Shown here: positions 18,104 to 28,500 of the stretch, piece by piece | Position numbering within the stretch: the stretch's first letter is position 1 | How the letters are laid out: the number at the start of each line of letters is the position of its first letter | Assembly (NCBI RefSeq): GCF_009733795.1 | Contig: NZ_WNXX01000009.1 | Span: 102,075-166,074 of the forward strand | Source of the DNA: Actinotalea caeni | GTDB lineage: Bacteria; Actinomycetota; Actinomycetes; Actinomycetales; Beutenbergiaceae | DNA length: 64,000 bases | Reading direction: 5' to 3' | Made by a program: the position numbers and the translations under genes | The notes under the pieces: model-generated | The model's database searches: none | Seen by the model: the letters and a program-made list of their open reading frames with translations, nothing else | Told to the model about the DNA's origin: nothing

Positions 18104-19422
18104 CGGTCCTCGTCCTCCTCGGTGTCGGCAGCGGCCCAGACGGAGCCGTGCGGGTAGGTGTGGTCGGCGACGGAGGCGGCGTGCATCTGCGCACCGCCTC
18201 CCGGCGCCGTGGGCGCGGCGTAGGCGCCGTCGGTCACGCGGACCGGGTCCACGAAGTGCTCGTGCAGGTGGTCCACGAACTCCAGCCGGCGGCCCTCGGT
18301 GGTGCCGGCGAAGGACGCGGCGTCGACGAGCGCGAGGTGCTGCACCATCTCGCACAGCCCGACGCCGCCCGCGTGCGGGCACACCGGCACGCCGAAGCGG
18401 GCGGCGAGCAGCAGCACCGCGAGCAGCTCGTTGACCCCGCCCATGCGGGTGGCGTCGAGCTGGAACACGTCGACGGCGCCCGCAGCCATCAGCTGCTTGG
18501 CGACCACCCGGTTCTGGCAGTGCTCGCCGGTGGCGACCTTGATCGCGGTGCCGGCCTCGCGCAGCCCGGTGCGGATCTGCGCGTGCCCGAGCACGTCGTC
18601 GGGCGAGGTGGGCTCCTCGATCCAGTACGGGTCGAAGGGCGCGAGCGCCGTCATCCAGGCGATCGCGTCGGCGACGTCCCAGCGCTGGTTGGCGTCGACG
18701 GCCACCAGCACGTCCGGCCCGACGGCCTCCCGGGCCAGCCGCAGCCGACGCACATCCTCGTCGAGGTCGGCCCCGACCTTGAGCTTGATCATGTCGAAGC
18801 CGTCGGCGACCGCCTCGCGCGAGAGCCGCACGAGCTTCTCGTCGTCGTAGCCGAGCCAGCCCGGGGTGGTCGTGTAGGCCGGGAAGCCGTGCTCGCGCAG
18901 GTGCGCGATGCGCTCGGCCTTCCCCTCGGCGCGCTCGGTCAGCAGCGCCAGCGCCTGCTCGGGGGTGATCGCGTCGGTGAGGTAGCGGAAGTCGATGCAC
19001 GAGACCAGCTGCTCGGGCGTCAGCTCGGCCAGCAGCAGCCACAGCGGCTTGCCCTCGCGACGCGCGAGCAGGTCCCAGGCCGCGTCGACGACGCCGCCGA
19101 TCGCCATGTGCATGACGCCCTTCTCGGGGCCGAGCCAGCGCAGCTGCGAGTCGCCGACGAGGTCGCGCGAGAGCGCGTTGACGTCGTCCACCGTGCGCAC
19201 CTCGCGGCCCACGACGTGGTGGCGCAGCGCGTCGAGCGCCGCCACCACGACGTCGTTGCCGCGCCCGATCGTGAACACGAGCGAGACGCCGTCGGGGCCG
19301 TCGTCGTCGCGCAGCGTGAGGTAGGCCGCCGAGTAGTCGGGGTCGGGGTTCATCGCGTCGGAGCCGTCGAGGTGGAGCGACGTCGGGAAGCGCACGTCGA
19401 CGGCGGCGAGCTCGGTGATCAT
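18100..19422 (-). CDS. L-fuconate dehydratase (enolase superfamily)
   Basis: This 440-residue enzyme dehydrates L-fuconate to 2-keto-3-deoxy-L-fuconate. It has the mandelate-racemase-type site: KLK at 213-215, metal ligands Asp243 (DANQRW), Glu269 or Glu270 (IEEPTSPDD) and Glu300 (GEHCQNR), Asp323 (QLDATRMGG), and catalytic His350 ([14 protein letters not shown]). These positions fall within a few residues of those of the characterised Xanthomonas campestris FucD, also about 440 residues. It overlaps both neighbours by 4 nt. Confidence 0.92.
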   Translation of the reverse strand: MITELAAVDVRFPTSLHLDGSDAMNPDPDYSAAYLTLRDDDGPDGVSLVFTIGRGNDVVVAALDALRHHVVGREVRTVDDVNALSRDLVGDSQLRWLGPEKGVMHMAIGGVVDAAWDLLARREGKPLWLLLAELTPEQLVSCIDFRYLTDAITPEQALALLTERAEGKAERIAHLREHGFPAYTTTPGWLGYDDEKLVRLSREAVADGFDMIKLKVGADLDEDVRRLRLAREAVGPDVLVAVDANQRWDVADAIAWMTALAPFDPYWIEEPTSPDDVLGHAQIRTGLREAGTAIKVATGEHCQNRVVAKQLMAAGAVDVFQLDATRMGGVNELLAVLLLAARFGVPVCPHAGGVGLCEMVQHLALVDAASFAGTTEGRRLEFVDHLHEHFVDPVRVTDGAYAAPTAPGGGAQMHAASVADHTYPHGSVWAAADTEEDEDR

Positions 19423-20147
19423 CGGGTGTCCCTGCTGTCGGAGGTCTGGGAGCGGACGATGCGGTCGCGGGCCGCGCGCAGGTGCGCGGTCATCGCGGAC
19501 CGGGCGGCCTCGGGGTCGCCGGCGACGACCGCCTCGGCGATCGCACGGTGCTCGGCGACCGAGGCCGGGGCCATGGAGGCGGCGAAGGCGTACCGGAACT
19601 GGTGCAGGTGGAAGCGGGTGCGCTCGAACGCCTCGCGCACGACGTCGTTGCCGGCGATGCGCAGCAGCAGCACGTGGAAGCGGTGGTCGTGCGCCGCGAG
19701 CGCGGCGTAGTCGGCGTACCCGGCGCCTGCGGAGGAGGCGGGCGCGGTGGCGAGCTCCGCCGTCAGCTCCTCGACGTCGGCCGCGGTGCGGCGGCGCGCG
19801 GCCTCGGCCGCGCCCCAGGGCTCGACAAGGCTGCGGAACTCGTACATCTGGTCCAGCTCGGCCGCGGTGAGCACGGGCGTGGTGCGGTAGCCGCGCAACG
19901 GCTCCTTCGCGACGAGGCCGTCGGACTCCAGGCGCGCCAGGGCCTCGCGGACCGGGGTCGGCGAGACGCCCAGCTCGCGCGCGATCTCCTCGATGTTGAG
20001 CCGGGTGTCCGGCGCGATCGCATGATCCATGATCGACGCCGTCAGCGCCGCGTAGACCTCGTCGGCGAGCGCGCGGCGCGCGGCCACGGGCGCCAGCCCC
20101 AGCCCGGCCGCCTGCTGCGCCGTCGCCGCTGCCTCGATCATCGCCAC
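19419..20147 (-). CDS. GntR/FadR family regulator (FCD domain)
   Basis: This 242-residue protein has an N-terminal winged helix, [19 protein letters not shown], then [22 protein letters not shown], split around the [10 protein letters not shown] hallmark, and [15 protein letters not shown]-terminal FCD ligand domain follows with [15 protein letters not shown] and metal-type His residues in [15 protein letters not shown] and EHRAIAEA. It is first in the fuconate operon and its stop overlaps the dehydratase start. It probably represses this operon and the divergent SDR gene until a sugar-acid intermediate binds. Confidence 0.92.
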   Translation of the reverse strand: MAMIEAAATAQQAAGLGLAPVAARRALADEVYAALTASIMDHAIAPDTRLNIEEIARELGVSPTPVREALARLESDGLVAKEPLRGYRTTPVLTAAELDQMYEFRSLVEPWGAAEAARRRTAADVEELTAELATAPASSAGAGYADYAALAAHDHRFHVLLLRIAGNDVVREAFERTRFHLHQFRYAFAASMAPASVAEHRAIAEAVVAGDPEAARSAMTAHLRAARDRIVRSQTSDSRDTR

Positions 20148-20156
20148 GCACCCTAT

Positions 20157-20171
20157 AGGATCTTCGATCCT
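20157..20171. promoter_or_regulatory. GntR operator between divergent promoters
   Basis: AGGATC and GATCCT flank TTC in the 44-bp space between the GntR gene (start 20147) and the SDR gene (start 20192). The symmetry, size and position fit a FadR-subfamily site controlling both directions. Confidence 0.6.
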
Positions 20172-20191
20172 GGCGCTGCCACACTGGTCCC

Positions 20192-20965
20192 ATGACCAGC
20201 TCTCTCGCGGGCCGCACCGCGCTCGTCACGGGTGCCAGCCGCGGCATCGGCGCCGCGATCGCCCGGGCCCTCGATGCCGCCGGAGCCCGCGTGCTGCTCG
20301 CTGCCCGGTCCGCCGACGCGCTGACCGAGGTCGCCGGCACGCTGCGGCACGACCCCGTGCCGCTCGCGGTCGACCTCGCCGACGCCGACGCCGTCACCGA
20401 CCTCGCGCACCGTGCCCTCGACGCCACCGGCGGCCGCCTGGACGTGCTGGTCAACAACGCCGCGCTCGCCCGCCGCGTCACGCTCGCGGAGACCGACGCT
20501 GCGCTGATCGACGCGGTGCTCGCGGTCAACGTGCGCGCACCGCTGCTGCTCGCGCGCGACCTCGAGGAGGCGCTCGCCGCCTCCGGGCACGGCAGCATCG
20601 TCAACATCACCTCGGTCTCGGGCGTCGTCGGGACGCCGCGGCGCGCGGTCTACGGCGCGAGCAAGGCGGCGCTGGACTCGATCACCCGCTCGCTGGCGAT
20701 CGACCTGGGGCCGCGCGGCATCCGGGTCAACGCCGTCGCCCCGGGTGTGGTCGACACCGACCTGTGGGCGCGCAACAAGACCATCCCCGAGGCGGTCGCC
20801 TCCACGACCGCGCTCACGCCGCTGGGACGGTGGGCGAGCCCGGAGGACGTGGCCGACGTCGTCGCGTGGCTCGCGAGCGACGCCGCTCGCTTCGTCACCG
20901 CGCAGACGGTCTCGGCCGACGGCGGCATGGCGCACACGACCGATCTGTACGGCGGGGACGTCTAG
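20192..20965 (+). CDS. SDR family oxidoreductase, divergent member of the fucose cluster
   Basis: This 257-residue classical SDR has [15 protein letters not shown], the catalytic Ser-Tyr-Lys in [20 protein letters not shown] and [10 protein letters not shown]. An Arg after beta-2 (LAARSADAL) suggests a preference for NADP. It shares its control region with the GntR-led operon. It could be the second dehydrogenase of an oxidative L-fucose route, complementing the SDR at 17345-18103; a transporter, lactonase and final cleavage enzyme are not in the window. Confidence 0.88.
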   Translation: MTSSLAGRTALVTGASRGIGAAIARALDAAGARVLLAARSADALTEVAGTLRHDPVPLAVDLADADAVTDLAHRALDATGGRLDVLVNNAALARRVTLAETDAALIDAVLAVNVRAPLLLARDLEEALAASGHGSIVNITSVSGVVGTPRRAVYGASKAALDSITRSLAIDLGPRGIRVNAVAPGVVDTDLWARNKTIPEAVASTTALTPLGRWASPEDVADVVAWLASDAARFVTAQTVSADGGMAHTTDLYGGDV

Positions 20966-21162
20966 CGGCTGGGCGCGAGCCGCACCGCGGCGCGCACTCC
21001 TCGCTCGATGCCGTCGCGACGGCGCGCCCGAGGCGTCGAGAGCACGGAGAGCACGGAGAGCACCGACCTCGTCGAGCTCACACGTGACGACTGTGCGCCG
21101 CCTGGCACCGGCGGCTCGCTCCCGCCGGTGCGGCTGTCGGACCTGCTGGCTACTGTCGACGG

Positions 21163-22602
21163 ATGGAGCCAGGGACGCGGGTCGACCCGACCGAGGCGCA
21201 GCCGCACGAGCACGGGGCCCTCTGCCACATCGTGCCGCCGTACCTGCTGCAGCGGCTCGAGCAGCACCCCGACCCCGCCGTGCAGGCCTGCGCGCGAGCC
21301 ACGCTCGCGGCGGACGCCGCGCTGCGCGAGGCCGGGCGGCAGCCGCCGTCGGTCGCGGGCAGTCCCCGCACCTCGGTGACCGTGGCCGCGCCGGCACCGG
21401 ACCGCACGATCTCCGACGCGCGCCACGAGCGGCAGCTGCCCGGCGAGCGGGTACGCGCGGAGGGCGATCCCGCGGTCGCCGACGAGTCGGTCAACCAGGC
21501 CTACGACGGGCTCGGCCACACCTGGGCGCTGCTGCTGGAGGAGTTCGGCCGCGACTCGCTCGACGGTGCCGGGATGCCGCTGCACGCGACGGTCCACTAC
21601 GGGCGCGACTACGCCAACGCGTTCTGGGACGGCGAGCGGATGGTGTTCGGCGACGGCGACGGCGAGGTGTTCACCGGCTTCACCGGCGCCGTCGACGTCA
21701 TCGGGCACGAGCTGGCGCACGGCGTCACCGAGCTGACCGCCGGGCTCGTCTACCGCGGGCAGCCGGGCGCGCTCAACGAGAGCGTCTCCGACGTCCTCGG
21801 CTCCCTGGTGAAGCAGCGGCTCGCCGGTCAGACCGCCGAGGAGGCGGACTGGCTGATCGGGGCAGGGCTGTTCACCTCCGCCGTCCAGGGCGAGGCGCTG
21901 CGATCGCTGCGCGCCCCCGGCACCGCCTACGACGACGACGTGCTCGGCAGGGACCCGCAGCCGGCCACGATGGCCGACTACGTCGACACCTCCGACGACA
22001 ACGGCGGCGTGCACATCAACTCCGGCATCCCCAACCACGCCTTCTACCTCGCCGCGACCGCGATCGGAGGGCACGCGTGGGAGCGGGCCGGACAGGTCTG
22101 GTTCGACGTGCTGACCGGCGGCACGCTGGCGCGCGACGCGGACTTCGTCGCCTTCGCCGAGGCGACGGTCGCCACCGCGGCGGCCCGCTTCGGGGAGGGC
22201 GCGCCCGAGACCGATGCGATCACCGGCGCGTGGCGGCAGGTCGGCGTGCTCGACGTCGCGCCGGCCGATGGCCCGGTCCCGCCGGCGGGCGCCGATACCG
22301 GACCCGACGCCGAGCCGCCGCCCGCCGAGACGCCCGTCTACCTGTGCCGCACGGGCGGCTTCGCCGGGGTCACCCGCGAGTCACGGTTCCGCCCTGCCGA
22401 GCTCCCCGACCCGGACGCCGAGCGGTGGACGATGCTGCTCGTCAGCGACGCGCTGATGCAGCTCGCGCGCGAGGAGCCCGCACCCGACCGGTTCGTGTAC
22501 CGCGTCGTCGCCGAGCAGCGGCACGTCGATGTGACGATCGCCGAGCAGGCCGTCTCCGACGACGTCCGCGACCTGTTCGACCGCACGTTGCGGCTCACGT
22601 GA
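21163..22602 (+). CDS. Protealysin-like M4 metalloprotease with C-terminal emfourin-like domain
   Basis: This 479-residue protein has no signal peptide. A short protealysin-type propeptide carries IVPPYLLQRL at residues 23-32. The catalytic domain has the zinc site HELAH at 182-186, third ligand Glu206 in NESVSD, and active-site His284 in GGVHINSGIPNHAFYL. After a Pro/Ala-rich linker (~365-390), residues 392-479 (CRTGGFAG ... PDRFVYRV ... VRDLFDRTL) resemble emfourin, the small protein inhibitor encoded next to protealysin in Serratia. The arrangement suggests a self-inhibited intracellular or non-classically exported protease. The start ATG lies at 21163. The 197-bp gap before it holds a 9-bp tandem repeat (AGAGCACGG, three copies) near 21038-21064. 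Confidence 0.85.
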   Translation: MEPGTRVDPTEAQPHEHGALCHIVPPYLLQRLEQHPDPAVQACARATLAADAALREAGRQPPSVAGSPRTSVTVAAPAPDRTISDARHERQLPGERVRAEGDPAVADESVNQAYDGLGHTWALLLEEFGRDSLDGAGMPLHATVHYGRDYANAFWDGERMVFGDGDGEVFTGFTGAVDVIGHELAHGVTELTAGLVYRGQPGALNESVSDVLGSLVKQRLAGQTAEEADWLIGAGLFTSAVQGEALRSLRAPGTAYDDDVLGRDPQPATMADYVDTSDDNGGVHINSGIPNHAFYLAATAIGGHAWERAGQVWFDVLTGGTLARDADFVAFAEATVATAAARFGEGAPETDAITGAWRQVGVLDVAPADGPVPPAGADTGPDAEPPPAETPVYLCRTGGFAGVTRESRFRPAELPDPDAERWTMLLVSDALMQLAREEPAPDRFVYRVVAEQRHVDVTIAEQAVSDDVRDLFDRTLRLT

Positions 22603-22748
22603 GCACGCCCAGTCCGGGTCGGCCGCGACGCCACCGCCGCGCTCCGCCCGCGACGACGACGGCGCCGAGCACGCCGCGAGGCGCACACATCACGACTCGC
22701 TATCGCCGTGTCGTAACGTTTCGAGCGCGGGCCTTATCCTCGTCGGTC

Positions 22749-24239
22749 GTGACCATCTCGCTCCGTCGCCGCCGGACCCTGCGGACCGGCGCCGGCCGCT
22801 GGACCGCGCGGCAGTGGGCCGCGCTCGTCTGCGTGCTCGCCGGCTACGTCGTCGGCACCCTCACGACCTCCGGCACCGCGATCGCGCTGCCGACGATCGC
22901 CACCGAGCTGCACGCGAGCCCCGCGGGCATGCAGTGGTTCATGACCGGCTACCTGCTCGCCGCCACCTGCCTCGTGCTGGTGGCCGGTGCGCTGGGCGAC
23001 AGGTTCGGTCGCCGGCTCGTGCTGCGGATCTCCTCGGTCCTGTACACGCTGGGCATGGCGGCGGCCGCCGTCGCGCCGTCGATCGGCGTCCTCGACGCCG
23101 CCCGTGTCCTCGCCGGCGTCGGCTCCGCGGGGCTGATGGCCTGCGGCGCCGCGGTGCTCGCGAGCTCCTTCGACGGTGCCGACCGCGTGCGCGCGTTCGC
23201 GCTGTGCGGCGCGGCGGGCGGCATCGGGATGGCGTTCGGCCCGACGGCGGCCGGCTGGATCGTCGCCGAGACGGGCTGGCGCGGCACGTTCGCGGTGCTC
23301 GCGGGCGTCTCGGCGCTCATGGTGGTCAGCACCTACCTCATCGAGGAGAGCCGCGCCTCGCAGCCGCGCCGCCTCGACGTCGCCGGCGCCGTGCTGCTCG
23401 CCGCCGGGCTCAGCCTGCTGCTGCTCGGCATCTCGAGCGGCACGACGGCGGGGCCGACCTTCGTCGTCGTCGGCGAGCTGGTCGGGGCGGGACTCGTGCT
23501 CGCCGCCTTCGTCGTGCGCTGCCTGCGCGCGCCGGACCCGCTGCTCGACCTCGGGCTGCTCAAGGACCGGCGGATCGCCGCCTGGCTGCTCGCGAGCGTG
23601 CTGGGCGGTGCCGGCCTCGCCGGGTTCACGGTCTATCTCCCCACGTACCTGCTCGTCGTGCGCGGTGTCGAGGCGGGGCCGGCGGGGACCTGGATGCTCG
23701 CGTTCACCGTGCCGATCTTCGTCACCCCTGTGCTCGCCTCCCGCTGGGTGACGCGTGGCGGCTCGCCCGCGCGCGCCGTCGCGCTCGGGCTGGGCCTGAT
23801 GGCGGTGGCGCTGCTCGGGCTGGCGGCGCTGGCCACGCACCCGGCGCCGTGGGCGGTACTCGTGCCGACCGGGCTGCTCGGCGTCGCCTCCGGCATCCTC
23901 ACCGGGCTCTGCGACGCCCAGCTCATGAGCCGAGCCGGCGGCGAGCACGTCGGCATGATGTCCGGCCTGCTCAACACCGTCCGCAGCGGCGTCACCTCGG
24001 TCGTGATGGCGGTCTTCGGCGCAGGTCTGGTCGTGGCGATCGCCCGTCTCGTGGGACCCGGGGCGACCGCGGACCGGATCGCCACCGGCGACGTCGCGGG
24101 CCTCGACCCGGCGTTCGCGGCCAGCGGCTTCGGGGGCGGCTGGGCCGCCGTCATCGGCGTCAACGCGGTGGTCATCGCGCTCGCGGGCGCGGCGTTCGTG
24201 GGGCTGCTGCGGGCACGCCGTCGGAGCGCGCGCGACTGA
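22749..24239 (+). CDS. MFS transporter, DHA2-like drug efflux pump
   Basis: This 496-residue protein from GTG 22749 has about 14 hydrophobic segments. Motif A is GDRFGRR after TM2, and RVLAGVGSAGLMACGAAVLAS carries a motif B/C-like sequence. FGPTAAGWIVAETGWRGTF is the antiporter motif C region and the typical entry to TM6. It probably uses the proton gradient to export small compounds. No regulator gene is adjacent. Longer in-frame extension upstream runs through the protease gene in a different frame and is not coding. Confidence 0.88.
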   Translation: MTISLRRRRTLRTGAGRWTARQWAALVCVLAGYVVGTLTTSGTAIALPTIATELHASPAGMQWFMTGYLLAATCLVLVAGALGDRFGRRLVLRISSVLYTLGMAAAAVAPSIGVLDAARVLAGVGSAGLMACGAAVLASSFDGADRVRAFALCGAAGGIGMAFGPTAAGWIVAETGWRGTFAVLAGVSALMVVSTYLIEESRASQPRRLDVAGAVLLAAGLSLLLLGISSGTTAGPTFVVVGELVGAGLVLAAFVVRCLRAPDPLLDLGLLKDRRIAAWLLASVLGGAGLAGFTVYLPTYLLVVRGVEAGPAGTWMLAFTVPIFVTPVLASRWVTRGGSPARAVALGLGLMAVALLGLAALATHPAPWAVLVPTGLLGVASGILTGLCDAQLMSRAGGEHVGMMSGLLNTVRSGVTSVVMAVFGAGLVVAIARLVGPGATADRIATGDVAGLDPAFAASGFGGGWAAVIGVNAVVIALAGAAFVGLLRARRRSARD

Positions 24240-24329
24240 GCGGGCGGACCGCCGGTCACGACGCCGCCCGGCGCCGGGAGGACGCCGCCGTCACGGGCGG
24301 GTGTCGGAGGCTCCGGCTACGGTGAGCCC

Positions 24330-25010
24330 GTGCGACGTGCGGAGAAGGTGGACCGAATCGGCCAGATCCTCGACGACCTCTACCCGGAGCCGCCGATCCC
24401 TCTCGACCACGTCAACCCGTACACGCTGCTCGTCGCGGTCGCGCTGTCGGCGCAGACCACCGACAAGAAGGTCAACGAGGTCACGCCCGCGCTGTTCGCC
24501 GAGGCGTCGACGCCCGCGGAGATGTACGCACTCGGGCCCGAGCGCATCCTCGAGCTGATCCGCGAGGTCGGGCTCGCGCCGACGAAGGCCCGCAACGTCT
24601 GGACGGCGGCGGGCCAGATCGTCGAGGCCGGTGGTGAGCTGGTGCCGGACTGGGAGTTCCTCGAGGGCCTCGCCGGCGTCGGCCACAAGACCGCGAGCGT
24701 CGTGATGGCGCAGGCGTTCGACGTGCCCGCGTTCCCGGTGGACACCCACATCTTCCGGCTCGCACGCCGCTGGGGCCTCTCGCGCGGCACGACCGTGGAG
24801 AAGGTCGAGGCCGACCTCAAGAAGGCGTTCCCGCGGGCCACCTGGAACCGGCGCCACCTGCAGATCATCTACTTCGGCCGCGAGTACTGCCCCGCCCAGC
24901 GGCACGTCTTCGCGACCTGCCCGATCTGCTCCTTCGCCGCCACCAAGGCGCAGGAGGCCGCCGAGCTCAAGGCCCGCAGCAAGCCCAAGCGCGTGCGCAC
25001 CACCGCCTGA
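24330..25010 (+). CDS. nth: Endonuclease III (DNA glycosylase/AP lyase), atypical Fe-S site
   Basis: This 226-residue base-excision repair enzyme has LSAQTTDKKVNE at residues 39-50, the helix-hairpin-helix LEGLAGVGHKTASVVM with catalytic Lys120, and PVDTHIFRLARRWGL with catalytic Asp138, numbered as in E. coli Nth. The C-terminal cluster region holds only three cysteines (Cys187, Cys197, Cys200) and no fourth, whereas the canonical pattern is C-x6-C-x2-C-x5-C. The [4Fe-4S] cluster may therefore be absent or differently bound. It starts at GTG 24330. Confidence 0.9.
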   Translation: MRRAEKVDRIGQILDDLYPEPPIPLDHVNPYTLLVAVALSAQTTDKKVNEVTPALFAEASTPAEMYALGPERILELIREVGLAPTKARNVWTAAGQIVEAGGELVPDWEFLEGLAGVGHKTASVVMAQAFDVPAFPVDTHIFRLARRWGLSRGTTVEKVEADLKKAFPRATWNRRHLQIIYFGREYCPAQRHVFATCPICSFAATKAQEAAELKARSKPKRVRTTA

Positions 25011-25086
25011 CGCACCACGCCGCACCCCGACGCCGCCTCGCCAACCCGGAACCGGTCCGTCCGGGTCCTCGCCTAACGTCGCCGTC

Positions 25087-25449
25087 ATGCGAGTGACGAG
25101 CATGATCCCCGTCCTGGACGCGGCGAACATCGACGAGGTCAGCGCCTTCTGGGCCGGCCTGCTGGGCGGCACCGTCGAGGTCGAGGAGGACTGGCACACG
25201 ATCTCGGTCGACGGCGAGCACGTCATGGACGTGCAGCTGGCGCCCGACCACGTCCGGCCCGAGTGGCCCGACGGGCAGCCCCAGCAGGTGCACCTCGACA
25301 TCACGGTCGACGACATCGCCGCCGCGCACGAGGAGGCGGTCGCCCTGGGTGCAGTCCCGCTCGAGCACAAGGACCTCACCGCGCCGTCGGGGTTCCAGGT
25401 CTACGCCGACCCCGCGGGCCACCCGTTCTGCCTCTGCTGGGGCGAGTAG
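25087..25449 (+). CDS. VOC family (glyoxalase/bleomycin-resistance fold) protein
   Basis: This 120-residue protein has the two beta-alpha-beta-beta-beta units of the vicinal-oxygen-chelate fold: MIPVLDAANIDEVSAFWAGL opens the first, and VHLDITVDDIAAAHEEAVALGA opens the second. It ends FQVYADPAGHPFCLCWGE, the common VOC closing strand. Candidate metal ligands are His71-region and the terminal Glu. It resembles the Glyoxalase_6 group, whose substrates are mostly unknown. It stands alone and ends just before a strong terminator. Confidence 0.85.
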   Translation: MRVTSMIPVLDAANIDEVSAFWAGLLGGTVEVEEDWHTISVDGEHVMDVQLAPDHVRPEWPDGQPQQVHLDITVDDIAAAHEEAVALGAVPLEHKDLTAPSGFQVYADPAGHPFCLCWGE

Positions 25450-25492
25450 GCAGCGACCGCCGGTCGGCTCACGCGCACCGGCGCCGTCGAGC

Positions 25493-25533
25493 AGAAGGCC
25501 CTGCCCGCGCGGGGGGAGCGGGCAGGGCCTTCT
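25493..25533. terminator. Bidirectional terminator between VOC gene and giant surface-protein gene
   Basis: Arms 25493-25508 and 25518-25533 (AGAAGGCCCTGCCCGC and its complement) form a perfect 16-bp stem with a 9-nt loop between two convergent stop codons. Confidence 0.85.
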
Positions 25534-25545
25534 GGTCCGGTGGCG

Positions 25546-28500
25546 TCAGCGAGCGGCGCGACGTCGAGCGGCGAGCGCGACGGCACCGAGCAGCAGCAGC
25601 AGGGCCGCCACCGCCACCAACCCGATCGTCACACCCGTGCTGGGCAGCGAGGGGGGCCGGTTGGTCCCCTGACCGGCGCCGCCCGCACCGGTGTCGGGGT
25701 CGTCGCCCGTCGGCGGGGCCGGCGGAGCGGTCGGGGTCTCGGGTGCGGCGCAGGTGTCGGCGGAGTCGCCGAGCCCGTTGTGCGCCACACCCGCGGTGTT
25801 GGCGAACCCGCCGGGCTCACCCGATCCCGGCTCGGGGCAGCTGAACGTGGTGTCGTCCGCGGCGTCGGTGTCGACCGCGGCCCGCACCTGCACCGTGTAG
25901 GTGTGCGTCGCCCCTGCGGGCAGCGTCGCACCGGCAACGATGACGTTCTCAGCCGCGTCGGCGGCGCCCTGGCCGGTCCAGCTGCTGGAGGCAGCCACAC
26001 CGGACGGGGTGCTGGTCACCGTGGCGGAGGTGACCGTGATGCCTGCGCCGTAACGGAGCCGGTCGGTGAGGTCGTAGAGACCGTCCGCACCGCCGTCGTT
26101 GCTGACCGTGATGGTGTAGAGCACCAGCCAGGAGCCGTCCGGCTGCTGCACGAGGGCGCCGTCGAGCGACTTCACGATGTCGATCGAGGGCACCGGCGCG
26201 CAGTCGGTGTCGACCTGCGTCCCGCCCAGCTCGTCCGTCAGGACCGCGGCGTTGTTGAACGCCTGGTCGAGCTGGTTGCTCCCGGGAGCCTCGGTGCAGG
26301 ACGGCGAACCGGTGCCGTCCTCCTCGACGTCGCCGAGGCGCAGCGGCACGCTCGCCAGCACCCTCACCTCGTAGACGTGCGGGGCGTACCCGTCGTCGTC
26401 GAGGCCGCCGATCGTGGCGCCGGTGGTGATGCGCTGATCGCCGTCACCGTCGAAAGCGGGGTTGACGTCGACGCCCTCGGGCCCCGTGACGCTCACCGAG
26501 TCGACGGTGATCGCCGGGGCGAACCGGAGCTCGTCGTCGAGGTCGTAGGTGGTGGCCTCGCCGCCGACGTTGCCGACGGTCAGCTCGTAGACCACCTCCC
26601 ACTGGCCGCTGCCGACCGGGGTGGCGGAGACCAGCGCCTTGTCGAGGGTCGGCTTGCCGGGTCGGACGCACGCGTCGTCCTCCCCGACGAAGCCGTTCCA
26701 GGTGGTGGCCGCGACGTTGCTGAGCGCCCCGGGGACGGTGCCGGCGCCGGTCGTGCAGGCGTCGGTGTCGGGCACGTCGACGCCGGACAGGTCGACCCCG
26801 TAGCGGACCGTGACCACGTAGGTGTGCACCTCCGGCCCGCCGGCGGCGCCGGCGATCGGCTGGTCGGTGACGACCCGCGGGTCGCTCAGTCCGTCGAAGC
26901 CGTCGTTGAGGACGGCGTCGGGGGCGTCGGTGGTGACGTCCTGGACACCGAGGACCGTCACGCCCTCACCGGGGGCGAGGGTGTCGTCGAGGTCGTAGGC
27001 GCCAGCGCCGGGGCCGGCGTTGGTCACCGTGATCTCGTACGTCGCGTCGTAGACACCGGGCTGCCCGTCGACCGGGACCACGGCCCCGGACAGCGACTTG
27101 GCGATCGAGATCAGCGGCAGCGACGCGCAGACCTCGTCGTCGCGGGACTCCCCGTTGTGGGTCGTCGCGGCGGTGTTGGCCAGGCCACCGGGCTCGCCCG
27201 AACCGGGCTCGGGGCACTCGAGCGCGCCCGCGGAGACGGCGGCCTCGTCCAGCGACACCACGACCTGCACCTCGTAGGTGTGGGTCTCGCCCGCCGGGAG
27301 CGTCACCGCAGCGGCGATGACGTTCTCGGCGGCGCCGGCGGCACCCTGGCCGGTCCAGTCGCCGTTGGTCTCGACGCCGTCCGGCGCGGCGACGACCTCG
27401 GTCGACTCGACGAGGACTCCCTGGCCGTACCGCAGCTGGTCGGTCAGGTCGTAGTCACCTGCGGCCTGCCCGGCATTGGTCACCGTCAGCGCGTAGGTGA
27501 TCGTCCAGGTGCCGTCGCCGTTGGCTGCCGGACCGTCGGCGATCGTCTTGTCGACATCGATCAGCGGCAGGCTCGCGCACACCTCGTCGCGAGAGACGAT
27601 GCCGTTGCTGTCGAGGCTGACGGAGTTCGCCAGGCCGCCGTTGCCACCGGCACCCGGGGGCGGGCACTGCAGCGCCGCCGGGTCGATGGTGTCCTCGTCC
27701 ATCTCGACGACGACCTCGACCTGGTAGGTGTGGGCGTCACCCGCAGCGAGCCCGACGCCGGAGGCGATGACGTTCTCCGCAGCGCCCTCGGCACCGAGAC
27801 CGGTCCACGCGGGGTTGCTCGTCACGCCGCCGGGGACGGTCGTCAGCTCGGCGCTGACGATCTCGATCCCGTCGCCGTAGCGCAGCCGGTCGCTGAGGTC
27901 GTAGTCCGCCTCGGCGCTGCCGACGTTGGTGGCGACGAGGTCGTAGACGATGGTCCAGGTCCCGTCGCCGTTCGGTGTCGGACCGGAGGAGATCGTCTTG
28001 TCGACGACGACGACGCCCACCGTGATGCAGGCCTCGGCGCTGTCGCTCAGGTCGTTGTGCGTGACGTCGGCGCTGTTGGACACACCGCCCGGCTCGTCGC
28101 CGCTGAGGTCGTCGCACCCGGTGATCACCGGGGCACCCTCGGTCCCCGGCGTCAGCCCGATGACGACCTCGACCAGGTAGGTGTGCGTGCCGCCGGCCGG
28201 GAGCACGACATCGGACGCGATGACGTTCTCCGGGGCGCCCTCGGCACCGAGACCGGTCCAGGAGCCGTTGGGCACGACACCGTCCGGGGCGGAGGTGACC
28301 TCGCCGGAGACGACCTCGAGGTCGCCCTCGGCGCTCATGCGGTCGGTCACGTCGTAGGTGCCGGCGCCGGCGCCGGCGTTGCTGGCTGTGATCGTGTAGG
28401 TCACCGTCCAGGTGCCGTCACCGTTGGGCACCGGCCCGCCCGTCACCGCCTTCGCGATGTCGATCGAGGGGATGGGCGCGCACGCCTGGTCGGTCTCGGT

